Source of the DNA: Reichenbachiella agarivorans
Lineage (GTDB): Bacteria > Bacteroidota > Bacteroidia > Cytophagales > Cyclobacteriaceae
Length of the DNA stretch: 64,000 nucleotides
Reading direction: 5' to 3'
Assembly (NCBI RefSeq): GCF_025502585.1
Contig: NZ_CP106679.1
Span: 2,511,501-2,575,500 of the forward strand
Each line of letters opens with the position of its first letter. Position 1 is the first letter of the stretch. The notes below the pieces were generated by a model that was not told the DNA's origin, did no database searches, and saw only the letters and a list, made by a program, of their open reading frames with translations. Of this stretch, positions 24,273-33,788 are shown piece after piece. Made by a program: the position numbers and the translations under genes.

Positions 24273-25514
24273 ATGAATAGATTGGTGTTTTTGTTTTTCT
24301 TGTTCTTGGCATTCGTTGCCCTCGATTATTATGTTTTTCAAGCGATTCGACTTTTGTCTCAAGGGCAGTCTACACTATTTCGAACTACCATTTATCTCTT
24401 GTATTGGTCACTGACTTTGCTGTCTATCATTGGATTGCTATCTTGGAACCTACTTGATACTTTCGAATTGGCGACCATCAGAAATTTCGTAGCTACAGGC
24501 ATTGTGATGAATTTGGTGTTCAAACTCTTGGCTGGGATTGTCGTTTTCTTTGATGACATAATTCGATTTGGGAAATACACCTACCGAGGCATTGTCAACA
24601 ATGGCGCAGTAACTCAAGCAGCTGAAGGGATCACGCGATCGGAATTTTTAGCCAAATCGGCAATTGTTGCCGGAGCAATTCCAGTGGCGGTGATGGGGTT
24701 TGGGATCGTGTCTGGTGCCTATGACTACAGAGTCAGGCGTAGAACCATCACTTTGAAAAACCTCCCCAAAGCATTTGATGGAATCAAAATCGCACAGTTG
24801 TCAGACATCCATAGCGGCAGTTTCTACAACAAACGAGCGGTGAAAGGAGGTGTCGATTTGATGCTGGCTGAGAAACCTGACTTGTTTCTATTCACAGGAG
24901 ATCTGGTCAACAATGAGTCAAGAGAAGTAGCAGAGTACGTGGATATTTTCTCCAAAGCGAAAGCACCTTTGGGGCAATTTTCTGTATTAGGCAACCACGA
25001 TTATGGAGACTACAAGCAATGGACATCACCAAGCGCCAAGCAGAAAAATCTCCAAGATTTGATTCAAACGCACAAAAATATGGGCTGGGATATTCTGCTC
25101 AACGAGCATCGCTATGTTGAAGTAGATGGTGAGCGATTGGCTTTGATTGGGATTGAAAATTGGGGAAAAGGGCGTTTTGCCAAGTACGGAGATCTGGCAA
25201 AAGCCCATCAAAATGTAGAAGCCGATACCAAGATATTGTTGTCTCACGATCCGAGTCATTGGGATGCGCAGGTGAGACCCGATTTTGGCGACATAGATTT
25301 GACATTGTCGGGACATACACACGGGTTTCAGTTTGGAGTAGAGATCGGGGATTTCAGATGGAGTCCCTCACAATACCTCTACAAGCAATGGGCGGATCTG
25401 TACCAAGAAGGCGATCAATACCTGTATGTCAACCGTGGATTTGGATTTTTGGGTTATCCCGGACGAATTGGTATCCTGCCAGAAATCACCATGCTAGAAT
25501 TGAAGCGAGCTTAG
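24273..25514 (+). CDS. Membrane-anchored metallophosphoesterase
   Basis: A 413-residue protein with four hydrophobic segments in the first 150 residues, then a calcineurin-like phosphoesterase domain carrying all the metal-binding blocks: QLSDIHSG, TGDLVNN, LGNHDYGD, LLSHDP and LSGHTHGFQFG. The order and spacing match YkuE/YaeI-type membrane phosphoesterases. It is probably located in the inner membrane with the catalytic domain outside. The substrate is unknown; some relatives act on lipid intermediates such as UDP-diacylglucosamine. No operon partners on the same strand. Confidence 0.88.
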   Translation: MNRLVFLFFLFLAFVALDYYVFQAIRLLSQGQSTLFRTTIYLLYWSLTLLSIIGLLSWNLLDTFELATIRNFVATGIVMNLVFKLLAGIVVFFDDIIRFGKYTYRGIVNNGAVTQAAEGITRSEFLAKSAIVAGAIPVAVMGFGIVSGAYDYRVRRRTITLKNLPKAFDGIKIAQLSDIHSGSFYNKRAVKGGVDLMLAEKPDLFLFTGDLVNNESREVAEYVDIFSKAKAPLGQFSVLGNHDYGDYKQWTSPSAKQKNLQDLIQTHKNMGWDILLNEHRYVEVDGERLALIGIENWGKGRFAKYGDLAKAHQNVEADTKILLSHDPSHWDAQVRPDFGDIDLTLSGHTHGFQFGVEIGDFRWSPSQYLYKQWADLYQEGDQYLYVNRGFGFLGYPGRIGILPEITMLELKRA

Positions 25515-25573
25515 GGGGTAAGGAGTTGAAGTAGAATGTCTATAAATGAGGAAAGCGATTCGTGTCAAGCGAA

Positions 25574-27262
25574 TCAGCGCTTATACATTACTTCTCCATT
25601 TACAATGGTGTATTCGATTTGCGTTTGTAGTATTTCTTGTTCCTTGACGGTGAGAATGTCCTGGGACAGGATGGTGAAATCTGCTAGCTTCCCTATTTCT
25701 ATTTTTCCTTTGATGTCTTCTTGAAACGAACCGTAAGCATTGTTGCAGGTCATAGATTTGAGTGCTTCCATTCGGGTCATTTTTTGGTCTGGTTCGTAAC
25801 CGTCTTCTGGCTCTCCTTCCAAAGTTTTTCTGCTAACGGATGCGTAAAAATTAGCAATAGGATTGATAGGTTCTACTGGTGCATCGGTACCGTTGACGAT
25901 GGTAGCGCCAGAGTCGATGAGTTTTCTCCACACATAGGCACCTTCGTTGATTCTTTCTTCCCCTAGGCGATCAATCGCCCATGGCCGATCAGATGACATG
26001 TGAATGGCCTGCATGGATGGGATCACTCCCAATTGACCAAATCTTGGTATGTCATCAGTAGAAATGTGCTGCGCATGTTCGATCCGGAAACGCGGATTTG
26101 CTTTGGTCGTGTCAGATTGTAGCACGATTTTGTAAATATTCAGAATTTCACGGTTGGCTCTGTCACCGATGCAGTGTGTCGCAATTTGGAATCCTTTGGC
26201 GTATGCCTCTTGAGAAACTCTCAAGATATGGTCTGATGAAGCTATTTTCAGTCCAGTTTCTCCAGGAGCATCTGTATATTCTTCGAGCAGGAGTGCACCA
26301 CGTGAGCCCAATGCACCATCTGCATAGAGTTTGATTGCTCTCACCGTGAGGAACTCACTGTCAGTCTTTGGGCCGTTTTGAAACCAATGTTTGAGTAAAG
26401 CCTCATCACTACCGTCTAGCATTGCATAAATCCTTATTTTCAACATTTTGTTGGCCAAAAAGGACTCGTACAAGGTGATGGTTTTTTGACTGACACGCGC
26501 ATCATGCAGTGCTGTGATGCCATTGCTAAGACATTCTTCTATGGCTAGATTTAGTGCTTCTATTTTTTTCTCATCACTTGGCTGAGGTATGATTTTGTTG
26601 ATGATTCGTTGCGCTGATTCATTGAGGATTCCTGTGGGTGCTCCCTCTTCTGTTTTGATGATTTCTCCTCCAATTGGGTTTTCTGTTTTGGCAGAGATTT
26701 TGGCTCTTTTCATGGCTCGCTCATTGATCAAGCTGACGTGACCACTGGCATGCATGAGTACAACAGGGTTGTTGGGCGAGATGAGTGACAAGGAGTCGTG
26801 TACAGGGAATCCTTTCACCATAGTGCTAGGTAGACTGTCCCATTTGTCTTGGTGCCAGCCTTCACCAATAATCCACTCGCCTTTTTTGGAGGAGTCTACT
26901 TTGGATTTGACCATTTGGATGATTTCCGGGTAGCTTTTGGCCTTTGATAGATCCAGATTCAAAAAACTAAACCCCAAATCCATCATGTGAGCATGACCAT
27001 CAATGAAACCTGGGACTACAGTTTTCCCTTTCAAATCAAGTACTTCTGTGCTGTCGCCTAGCCAGGTATTGGCGTTGAGATTGTTGCCTACGTAGACGAT
27101 CTTTCCGTCTTTGACCGCTAGTGCCTCTGCTTTGGGTTCCTTGTCACTGAGGGTGTGAATTGTCGCATTGAAAATGATCATGTCAGCCACTGGATGTCGG
27201 TCTATGCATGATACAAACAAAGTAACCATGATAATGGCGACAAGTGGGGAAGATAATTTCAT
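25574..27262 (-). CDS. YtcJ-like amidohydrolase, predicted lipoprotein
   Basis: About 562 residues from ATG 27262, with a lipoprotein signal (VTLFVSC). Metal-dependent amidohydrolase fold: VVPGFIDGHAHMMDLG supplies the HxH motif, IATHCIGDRANREIL and RIEHAQHIS the later histidines, and NGTDAPVEPINP the catalytic aspartate. The domain order is that of the amidohydrolase family 3 (YtcJ) group. The lipobox suggests it is exported to the periplasm. The substrate cannot be inferred; the neighbours on both sides are unrelated and read in the opposite direction. Confidence 0.88.
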   Translation of the reverse strand: MKLSSPLVAIIMVTLFVSCIDRHPVADMIIFNATIHTLSDKEPKAEALAVKDGKIVYVGNNLNANTWLGDSTEVLDLKGKTVVPGFIDGHAHMMDLGFSFLNLDLSKAKSYPEIIQMVKSKVDSSKKGEWIIGEGWHQDKWDSLPSTMVKGFPVHDSLSLISPNNPVVLMHASGHVSLINERAMKRAKISAKTENPIGGEIIKTEEGAPTGILNESAQRIINKIIPQPSDEKKIEALNLAIEECLSNGITALHDARVSQKTITLYESFLANKMLKIRIYAMLDGSDEALLKHWFQNGPKTDSEFLTVRAIKLYADGALGSRGALLLEEYTDAPGETGLKIASSDHILRVSQEAYAKGFQIATHCIGDRANREILNIYKIVLQSDTTKANPRFRIEHAQHISTDDIPRFGQLGVIPSMQAIHMSSDRPWAIDRLGEERINEGAYVWRKLIDSGATIVNGTDAPVEPINPIANFYASVSRKTLEGEPEDGYEPDQKMTRMEALKSMTCNNAYGSFQEDIKGKIEIGKLADFTILSQDILTVKEQEILQTQIEYTIVNGEVMYKR

Positions 27263-27370
27263 TAAGTGTGGCTTTTTGGGCACTTTAGTTTTAGCAAACG
27301 ATAAGTTTACGATATTTGAAAACAATAAGCAATATAAAGGTTGACAATGAATGTTTCAACAAGAGAATAG

Positions 27371-27919
27371 ATGAAAATTTACACAAAAGGAGGAGATAAA
27401 GGGGAAACCAGTTTGCTAGGTGGTACGCGACTACTGAAGTCCAATATCAGAATAGAATCATACGGTACCGTCGACGAGTTGAATAGCTACATCGGACTAT
27501 TGCGCGATCAGGAAGTCAACACGAGCAAAAGGGCTGAACTGATTGATATTCAGAATGCTCTGTTTGTGATAGGAGCTGATTTGGCAACTGATCCCGCTAA
27601 AACCAAAGTGAAGCGGCCTCCAGTGACAGAGGAGTTTACTGTGAGACTAGAAAATATGATTGATGCGATGGATGCCCAATTGCCAGCCATGAAGTTCTTT
27701 GTATTGCCAGGAGGACATCAGTCAGTTTCGTTTGCGCATATTGCTCGTACGGTATGTAGACGAGCTGAGCGTCAGGTGATTGCGTTGGCTGAGCAGGAGT
27801 TTGTGTCAGAGGAAGTAAAGGTTTACCTCAATAGACTGTCAGACTATATTTTTGTGCTGAGCAGGTGGATGTCTCAGCAACTGTCAGCAGAGGAAATTCC
27901 CTGGCAGCCAAAATCATAA
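27371..27919 (+). CDS. PduO-type cob(I)alamin adenosyltransferase
   Basis: A 182-residue enzyme that makes adenosylcobalamin from cob(I)alamin and ATP. The N-terminal ATP-binding stretch KIYTKGGDKGETSLLGG and the later RTVCRRAERQV and YLNRLSDYIFVLSR are diagnostic for the PduO-type family. Full family length. It stands alone between a leftward amidohydrolase and ilvE; no other cobalamin genes are near. Confidence 0.93.
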   Translation: MKIYTKGGDKGETSLLGGTRLLKSNIRIESYGTVDELNSYIGLLRDQEVNTSKRAELIDIQNALFVIGADLATDPAKTKVKRPPVTEEFTVRLENMIDAMDAQLPAMKFFVLPGGHQSVSFAHIARTVCRRAERQVIALAEQEFVSEEVKVYLNRLSDYIFVLSRWMSQQLSAEEIPWQPKS

Positions 27920-28035
27920 CAATTGTCCATCCAATTTTGAAAATCTGAGAGAATATACGTGTCAAATTATTTAACTTAGCACCGTCCATTGTCTCTTGTG
28001 AGAGAAAATGATAACATTGAGAAAAATATAAGGAA

Positions 28036-29097
28036 ATGAGTAGTACTACGATCGATTTTGATGTCAGACTGGTGACGGAATCCAAGCTTCCGTCGGTTGA
28101 CTTTAATCACATTGAGTTTGGTAAGGTGTATTCTGATCACATGTTTGCTGCAGAATATGAAGAGGGGGAGTGGAAAAATTTTAGAATCGAGCCGTATGCT
28201 AACTTATCCATCAGTCCAGCCAATGCGACTTTGCACTATGCACAGTCTGTATTCGAGGGATTGAAAGCCTACAAAAACGATGCAGGTGAAATTGTCGTAT
28301 TTCGTCCACAGGCCAATGCCAAGAGAATGATCATTAGTGCAGAGCGCATGTGCATCCCTCCGATATCTGAGGAGCTGTTTATGGAAGCGTTGACAGAGTT
28401 GCTCAAGTTGGATGCTGCTTGGATTCCAACCAAGCCAGACACCTCATTGTATATTCGTCCAGTGATTTTTGCCAATGACCCATATGTCGGCATCAGACCG
28501 TCCAACACGTATAAGTTTTTGATCTTCACAGGTCCAGTGGGGGCTTACTATTCTGAGCCTGTCAATGTGAAGATCGAGACCAAATACACCCGTGCAGTAG
28601 CAGGGGGCGTTGGTTTTGCCAAAACAGCAGGTAACTACGCAGCATCTTTGTACCCCGCACTTCAAGCACAAAAGGAAGGTTACCACCAGTTGATATGGAC
28701 AGATGGCCAGGAGCATCAATACATCGAAGAAGCAGGTACGATGAATCTGATGTTTTGCATCAATGATACCTTGATCACGGCTCCAGCAGGAGGTAGCATT
28801 TTGGATGGGATTACCAAAAACTCTATTCTTACCATCGCTAGAGATTGGGGGATGAAAGTAGAAGAAAGAAAATTGCGTGTCACTGAACTAATTGAGGCTT
28901 TTGAAGCAGGTCAGGTTCAGGAGGCATTTGGAGCGGGTACAGCAGCTACCGTGTCCAAGATCAAAATGATCGGATATGAAGGCAAGCAATACAATCTACC
29001 AACCGTCACGCCCGTAGCTGACAAACTGCTTAAAGAGATGGAAGACATCAAAATGGGCCGCAAAGAAGATGTCCATGGCTGGATATACAAAGTGTAG
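28036..29097 (+). CDS. ilvE: Branched-chain amino acid aminotransferase
   Basis: A 353-residue class IV PLP aminotransferase that makes Leu, Ile and Val from their 2-oxo acids with glutamate. Features: HYAQSVFEGLKAYKN, RPQANAKRM, the PLP lysine region GGVGFAKTAGNYAASL, and QHQYIEEAGTMN-like ending of the active site block (EHQYIEEAGTMNLMF), then LDGITKNSIL. Length fits the eukaryote/Bacteroidota-type BCAT. It ends before a strong inverted repeat (29109-29159) likely to terminate it. Confidence 0.95.
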   Translation: MSSTTIDFDVRLVTESKLPSVDFNHIEFGKVYSDHMFAAEYEEGEWKNFRIEPYANLSISPANATLHYAQSVFEGLKAYKNDAGEIVVFRPQANAKRMIISAERMCIPPISEELFMEALTELLKLDAAWIPTKPDTSLYIRPVIFANDPYVGIRPSNTYKFLIFTGPVGAYYSEPVNVKIETKYTRAVAGGVGFAKTAGNYAASLYPALQAQKEGYHQLIWTDGQEHQYIEEAGTMNLMFCINDTLITAPAGGSILDGITKNSILTIARDWGMKVEERKLRVTELIEAFEAGQVQEAFGAGTAATVSKIKMIGYEGKQYNLPTVTPVADKLLKEMEDIKMGRKEDVHGWIYKV

Positions 29098-29108
29098 CTT
29101 TAAATCTT

Positions 29109-29159
29109 AGTAGTGAGACATTAGATTTTGAGATCCAAGACATCTAATGTCTCACTACT
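29109..29159. terminator. 18-bp inverted repeat between convergent genes
   Basis: Perfect 18-bp arms at 29109-29126 and 29142-29159 around a 15-nt loop. It lies between the ilvE stop (29097) and the stop of the next gene (29165, minus). It is longer than a usual terminator and has no clear T-run. Its arm words (GACATTAGAT) recur in other gaps of the window, for example 59080-59125. Confidence 0.55.
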
Positions 29160-29164
29160 CACTA

Positions 29165-29620
29165 CTATTTTCTACTAAAGAATCCTTTCTTTTTCGTTTC
29201 AGGTTCTTCGGGTTTTGCGGTGAGCCAGTTGGATGCAGGGAAGGGCATGTCAAATTCCTTGAACTCAATCTTGGGATTGTGCTCGATGAGTAGATCTATG
29301 AGTACGTTGGACGAAAGTTGTGCCATGGGGTCATGTGCCACGACAGCAGCTATCTTGTCAGTTTTTTGGATGAGTTCCTTCCCGATTTTATTCACGAAAT
29401 CATTTTTGACCCAGATTCTACCTCCTGGATCATAAGCTTCCAGCTGCCGCCTATCGATCATCCAATGTATGGAATCGGTAAGATAAGAAGCTTTGGCAGC
29501 CAATGAGAGTACTTTGATGATGGATGCCTCGCTTACGATACCTTTCCAGGTGAAAACGACGGTAGATTGCTCTTCGTCAAATTGTAGTACGGCATCCTCA
29601 GCCTCGTGAATAGTTTTCAT
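29165..29620 (-). CDS. Conserved-looking protein of unknown function, 151 residues
   Basis: A soluble 151-residue protein with mixed alpha/beta pattern (FDEEQSTVVFTWKGIVSEASIIKVLSLAAKA, then a repeating helix-strand arrangement) and a Lys-rich tail (TKKKGFFSRK). The size and the order of segments recall STAS/SpoIIAA-like domains, but I see no conserved phospho-serine motif, so this is only a suggestion. It is monocistronic and convergent with ilvE. Confidence 0.6.
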   Translation of the reverse strand: MKTIHEAEDAVLQFDEEQSTVVFTWKGIVSEASIIKVLSLAAKASYLTDSIHWMIDRRQLEAYDPGGRIWVKNDFVNKIGKELIQKTDKIAAVVAHDPMAQLSSNVLIDLLIEHNPKIEFKEFDMPFPASNWLTAKPEEPETKKKGFFSRK

Positions 29621-29825
29621 GCTTTTTTGGGTTTATGAAAAGTCGGGAGCGGATGGCTTTTTGAGCCAGCGGCAAAATTAACAAAAAAGTAACACAGAAA
29701 CTTACATCTCTTCTTTATAATAATGAATGGCAATTAATATGTGCTATGTCCTCTCTGCTGTCTAAATTTGAATTTTCATATTAACTCCTGAGTGAAAGGA
29801 TTCAGGTTTAGATTAAAAAAAGAAG

Positions 29826-30924
29826 ATGACAACAGATCAATTGAAAGATGTAAAGGCCCGTGTCGCAGCACTACGGGGGTATCTTTGACTATGATGTCAA
29901 AGTAAAGGAAGTAGAAGAGGAGGAGTCAATTACCACACAAGCAGATTTTTGGAATGATCCTAAGGAAGCAGAAAATTTCCTAAAGCAGATCAAAGCCAAG
30001 AAAATCTGGACCGATGGGTTCGAGCACATCAACACGCTAGCGGAGGATTTGGAGACTTTGTTGGAGTTTTACGAAGCAGACGAAGTAGAAATGTCCGAAG
30101 TGGATGTAGAATACAAGAAGACCATCAAAGCACTGGAGGAGCTGGAGTTTAAGCGCATGCTGAGTGGTGAAGAAGATCAGCTAGGTGCCGTCATGGAAAT
30201 CAATCCAGGGGCAGGAGGAACAGAGAGCAATGATTGGGCAGAAATCCTACACAGAATGTACATCATGTGGGGAGAAAAGAATGGATTCAAAGTCAAGCAA
30301 CTCAACTATCAAGCTGGGGAGACGGCAGGGTTGAAATCTGCAACGATCGAGTTTGATGGCCCATTTGGCTATGGATTTTTGAAATCCGAGATTGGCGTTC
30401 ATCGTTTGGTGAGAATCTCACCTTTTGACTCTGGTGGAAGACGACACACCTCATTTGTATCAGTCTATGTCTACCCAATCGTAGATGACACGATAGAGAT
30501 AGAAGTCAATCCTGGAGACATCGAGTGGCATACCTCTCGGTCAGGCGGAGCGGGTGGACAGAATGTCAACAAGGTCGAGACCAAAGTGCAGTTGACTCAC
30601 AAACCATCAGGTATCGTAGTGATCTGTCAGATCGAAAGATCTCAGCTGGCCAACAAAGAGCACGCGATGAAAATGCTAAAATCTCGCTTGTATCAGAAGG
30701 AAGTAGAAATCAGGAATGCCAAGAGAGATGAGATCGAAAGTACCAAAATGAAAATTGATTTTGGTAGTCAGATTAGAAACTACGTCTTGCATCCCTATAA
30801 ACTCATCAAAGATGCACGTACAGGAGTGGAAAGAACAGACGTGCAAAATGTGTTGGATGGTGATTTAAATGACTATATTAAGGCCTTTTTAATGGAACAG
30901 ACCACTTCGTCGGAAGAGGATTAA
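29826..30924 (+). CDS. prfB: Peptide chain release factor 2, expressed by programmed +1 frameshift
   Basis: Recognises UGA and UAA stop codons. Frame 0 starts at ATG 29826 and runs 20 codons to an in-frame TGA at 29886-29888. Skipping one base at CTT-T joins it to the long frame beginning at GAC 29887 and ending at 30924, giving a 365-residue protein. The long frame carries [14 protein letters not shown], the SPF stop-codon recognition motif ([12 protein letters not shown]) and the catalytic GGQ ([12 protein letters not shown]). The frameshift makes the gene autoregulatory: low RF2 favours the shift at UGA. Annotating only the +1 frame would miss the true N-terminus. Confidence 0.96.
29871..29889 (+). 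promoter_or_regulatory. RF2 programmed +1 frameshift site
   Basis: The sequence is CTACGGGGGTATCTTTGAC: a G-run acting as an internal Shine-Dalgarno-like element, three bases before the CTT slippery codon, then UGA and C. This matches the classical prfB recoding signal (AGGGGGTATCTTTGAC) apart from the base before the G-run. Confidence 0.95.
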
Positions 30925-30934
30925 AGATGAAAAT

Positions 30935-31834
30935 ATGAAGTTAGCTGCAATCGATATTGGATCCAATGGTGTTCGTTTTCAAGTCACCAATGTGATTCGT
31001 TATGGGGATGATACCACCTTCAAGAGACTGCATTTTATGCGATTCCCTTTGAGGTTAGGTACGGATGTGTTTGAGAAGAAACGCGTCAGCCCTGAAACGA
31101 TGGATCGTTTTGTTCGATTGATGACTTCCTTCAAAATGATAGTGGATCTCTACAATGTGGATGACTGTTTTGCCTGTGCTACCTCTGCCATGCGTGAGGC
31201 AGAAAATGGTGATGAACTGATCGCTATGGTCAAAGATGCCTGTGGACTAGAGATAGAAATCATCTCTGGGGACATAGAGGCTGATATGATCAACAAGGTG
31301 ATTTCCTTTCATCTGACAGACCAAAACCACATTCATATAGATGTAGGAGGTGGTAGTACCGAGTTGATCTTGTATAAAAACAAAAATCAACTCGCTGCTA
31401 AATCCTTTAGACTAGGGTCTGTCAGGACCTTGAATCCCTCGCAAGAAAAGGCTACTTGGGCAGAGGTCAATGACTGGCTGAAAGAAAACCTGCCCAATCA
31501 GGAGGAAATCATCGCTTTGGGAACGGGGGGCAATATCAAAAAACTGTCCGAACTCGCCAATGGTGTCAAAGGAGGTACAGTAGAACTCGTGCAATTAGAG
31601 CAGATGAGAAAGAAGCTCTCTACCATGAACTATGAGGAGAGGATGAACAAACTCAATCTGAATGCCGATCGTGCTGACGTGATCATCCCAGCATCCAAGA
31701 TTTATATCAACGCCATGAAATTCTCAGGTGCCAAGCAAATCATCGTCCCCAATGTAGGTCTGAAAGACGGTATCATTACCTATCTATATGAAAAGAATAT
31801 TTCCAAAAAGGGGAAATTCAGATACAACAATTGA
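30935..31834 (+). CDS. Ppx/GppA-family phosphatase
   Basis: A 299-residue ASKHA-fold protein that would hydrolyse polyphosphate or pppGpp. The N-terminal phosphate loop AAIDIGSNGVRFQV and the second phosphate loop HIDVGGGSTELILYK are clear; E in CATSAMREAENG is the usual catalytic position. It covers only the two ASKHA domains, lacking the C-terminal HD-like domains of long Ppx enzymes, as is common in Bacteroidota. It lies 10 nt after prfB and just before the YihY-like gene, so the three are probably one unit. Confidence 0.9.
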   Translation: MKLAAIDIGSNGVRFQVTNVIRYGDDTTFKRLHFMRFPLRLGTDVFEKKRVSPETMDRFVRLMTSFKMIVDLYNVDDCFACATSAMREAENGDELIAMVKDACGLEIEIISGDIEADMINKVISFHLTDQNHIHIDVGGGSTELILYKNKNQLAAKSFRLGSVRTLNPSQEKATWAEVNDWLKENLPNQEEIIALGTGGNIKKLSELANGVKGGTVELVQLEQMRKKLSTMNYEERMNKLNLNADRADVIIPASKIYINAMKFSGAKQIIVPNVGLKDGIITYLYEKNISKKGKFRYNN

Positions 31835-31836
31835 TT

Positions 31837-33168
31837 ATGGAGAAGTTGAAGGCTAAATTGAATCGTGCCTCCCAGTTTCTTCATGATGATATATGGAGGG
31901 ATGGTCAAGTCGGAGGGATTCGGGAGTTTTGGCACAAGGTACTGCGTGTCATGATGATTGTGGTGTCAGAGTTTAAGAGAGACCAAGTCGGTCTCAAGGC
32001 TTCTGCTACCACATATCTCTCTATCTTGTCAATTGTCCCTTTGGTGGCCATTGTTTTCGCCATTTCCAAAGGCTTTGGCCTAGAAGAACTGATAGAGGAA
32101 GAGCTAGATAAGCTATTCTTGGGACAAGAAATGGTCAAAGATTCGATCTTTCAGTATGCTCAGAATATGCTCAACAATGCCCAAGGGGGTGTGATCGTAG
32201 GAGTCAGTGTGGTTTTTTTGTTCTTCACAGTGATGAGGTTGCTCAACCATCTAGAGGAGGTGTTTAATGAAATTTGGGGCAAGCAACGTGGGCGAAATTT
32301 GGTCAGAAAATTTACAGATTACCTTGCTCTTTTGATCATCGCACCGATTTTGATTGTGCTGTCCAGTGGAGTGACTATATACATCGAAAACAAAATCAGG
32401 GCCTTTGGCAAGGGTACAGAGATCGAGGATTTACTCAGCCCTGTGGTTGCATTTTTTATGCAGCTGTCACCCTTTGTTTTGATTTGGGTGTTGTTTACAC
32501 TGATTTTTATCATCATGCCCAATGTCAGGGTCTCCTTCAAAAGTGGCTTGATAGCTGGGGTGATCACAGGTACCTTGTTTCAGTTTTTGCAATGGGCATT
32601 TATCAATTTCTCCTTCTTGATGGGCAACTATGGTGCGGTGTATGGAGGTTTGGCGGTGTTGCCCTTGTTTTTCATCTTTACACAGTTGAGCTGGACCATT
32701 GTATTTGTAGGAGGGGAGCTGTCCTATGCCGTTCAGATGGTGGATGAATTTATTCCCGAGGAAAAGAACATTCGATTTAGTTATTCAGAGCGAAAAAAAA
32801 TAGCTTTATCGGTCATGCAAGCCATTGTCAAAGCCTTTGAGCAGGGAGAAGCTCCCTATTCCAAGATGTCTTTGTCCAAGTATTTGGGTATCCCTCATCG
32901 TTTTGTGTCCAATGCAGTCAATCGGTTGGTCACCTGCAAAGTCCTGACCAAAAGTGTTGCTGTGCCAGGTGCACCTCATGTTTATTTGCCATCCATGGAC
33001 ATCAACAAACTCAGCATAGAATATATCTATACCAGACTGGACGAAACAGGGGTAGGAGGTCTTTATGATCAATCCAATGCTGTGGTCGGCTCGATCCATG
33101 AGGTAATGAAAAGCTTGAAGGAAGAAATGAAAAAGTCTCCCAACAATAAATTGCTCAAAGATTTGTGA
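31837..33168 (+). CDS. YihY/BrkB-family membrane protein with C-terminal winged-helix-like domain
   Basis: A 443-residue protein counted from ATG 31837 (the frame is open from a TTG at 31831). Residues about 30-305 hold the YihY core with six helices, including SATTYLSILSIVPLVAI and the GAVYGGLAVLPLFFIF region. The last 120 residues (from KKIALSVMQAIV) are soluble and read like a winged-helix domain (MSLSKYLGIPHRFVSNAVNRLVTCKVL). Family function is unsettled; an old assignment as ribonuclease BN is incorrect. It starts 2 nt after the Ppx/GppA stop. Confidence 0.85.
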   Translation: MEKLKAKLNRASQFLHDDIWRDGQVGGIREFWHKVLRVMMIVVSEFKRDQVGLKASATTYLSILSIVPLVAIVFAISKGFGLEELIEEELDKLFLGQEMVKDSIFQYAQNMLNNAQGGVIVGVSVVFLFFTVMRLLNHLEEVFNEIWGKQRGRNLVRKFTDYLALLIIAPILIVLSSGVTIYIENKIRAFGKGTEIEDLLSPVVAFFMQLSPFVLIWVLFTLIFIIMPNVRVSFKSGLIAGVITGTLFQFLQWAFINFSFLMGNYGAVYGGLAVLPLFFIFTQLSWTIVFVGGELSYAVQMVDEFIPEEKNIRFSYSERKKIALSVMQAIVKAFEQGEAPYSKMSLSKYLGIPHRFVSNAVNRLVTCKVLTKSVAVPGAPHVYLPSMDINKLSIEYIYTRLDETGVGGLYDQSNAVVGSIHEVMKSLKEEMKKSPNNKLLKDL

Positions 33169-33251
33169 ATAGGTGATTTCCTCTCACATTTACTAACAGC
33201 TTTTCATTCTAAGTAGTAGCTTTGCGCTGCAATCAATAAAACTAAAGATAT

Positions 33252-33782
33252 ATGACAAACCCCTGGCATGACGTCCGTATAGGACAAGGAGCACCAGAAG
33301 TGGTATCTGGTATCGTAGAAATACCAACGAATACTAGAGCAAAATACGAGTTGGACAAAGAAAGTGGCCTGTTGAGATTGGATAGGGTACTGTACTCTTC
33401 GATCAATTATCCTGCAAACTACGGTTTCATCCCGCGCACTTACTGTGACGATGGTGATCCATTGGATATCTTGATCATGTCTCAGATCGAAGTAGTACCG
33501 ATGTGTATCGTGCAAGCCAAAGTGATCGGTGTGATGAGAATGCTCGATGAAGGTGAAGCAGATGATAAGATCATCGCAGTAGCTCTCAACGACATGAGTG
33601 TGAATCACTATGACGATATTTCAGAACTGCCTCCTCACTTTGTGATCGAATTGAGAAGCTTCTTTGAGGACTACAAGAAACTTGAGAATAAATCTGTACA
33701 TGTAGAAGACTTTCAAAGTAGAGAAATAGCGTTGGAGATCATCAATCAAAGTATTGTAGATTATCAGGCTAAGTTTGGTTGA
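33252..33782 (+). CDS. ppa: Inorganic pyrophosphatase (family I)
   Basis: A 176-residue soluble enzyme that splits pyrophosphate to phosphate. All family I blocks are visible: [42 protein letters not shown] with the metal-binding aspartates, and [20 protein letters not shown]. Normal length. It is transcribed after the YihY-like gene with a gap of 83 nt. Confidence 0.96.
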   Translation: MTNPWHDVRIGQGAPEVVSGIVEIPTNTRAKYELDKESGLLRLDRVLYSSINYPANYGFIPRTYCDDGDPLDILIMSQIEVVPMCIVQAKVIGVMRMLDEGEADDKIIAVALNDMSVNHYDDISELPPHFVIELRSFFEDYKKLENKSVHVEDFQSREIALEIINQSIVDYQAKFG

Positions 33783-33788
33783 AATAAA

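Noticed and set aside
32274-32747. 157-codon plus-strand frame inside the YihY gene
   Set aside because: Out of frame with an obvious membrane protein; Cys/Trp/His-rich composition is typical of a shadow frame.
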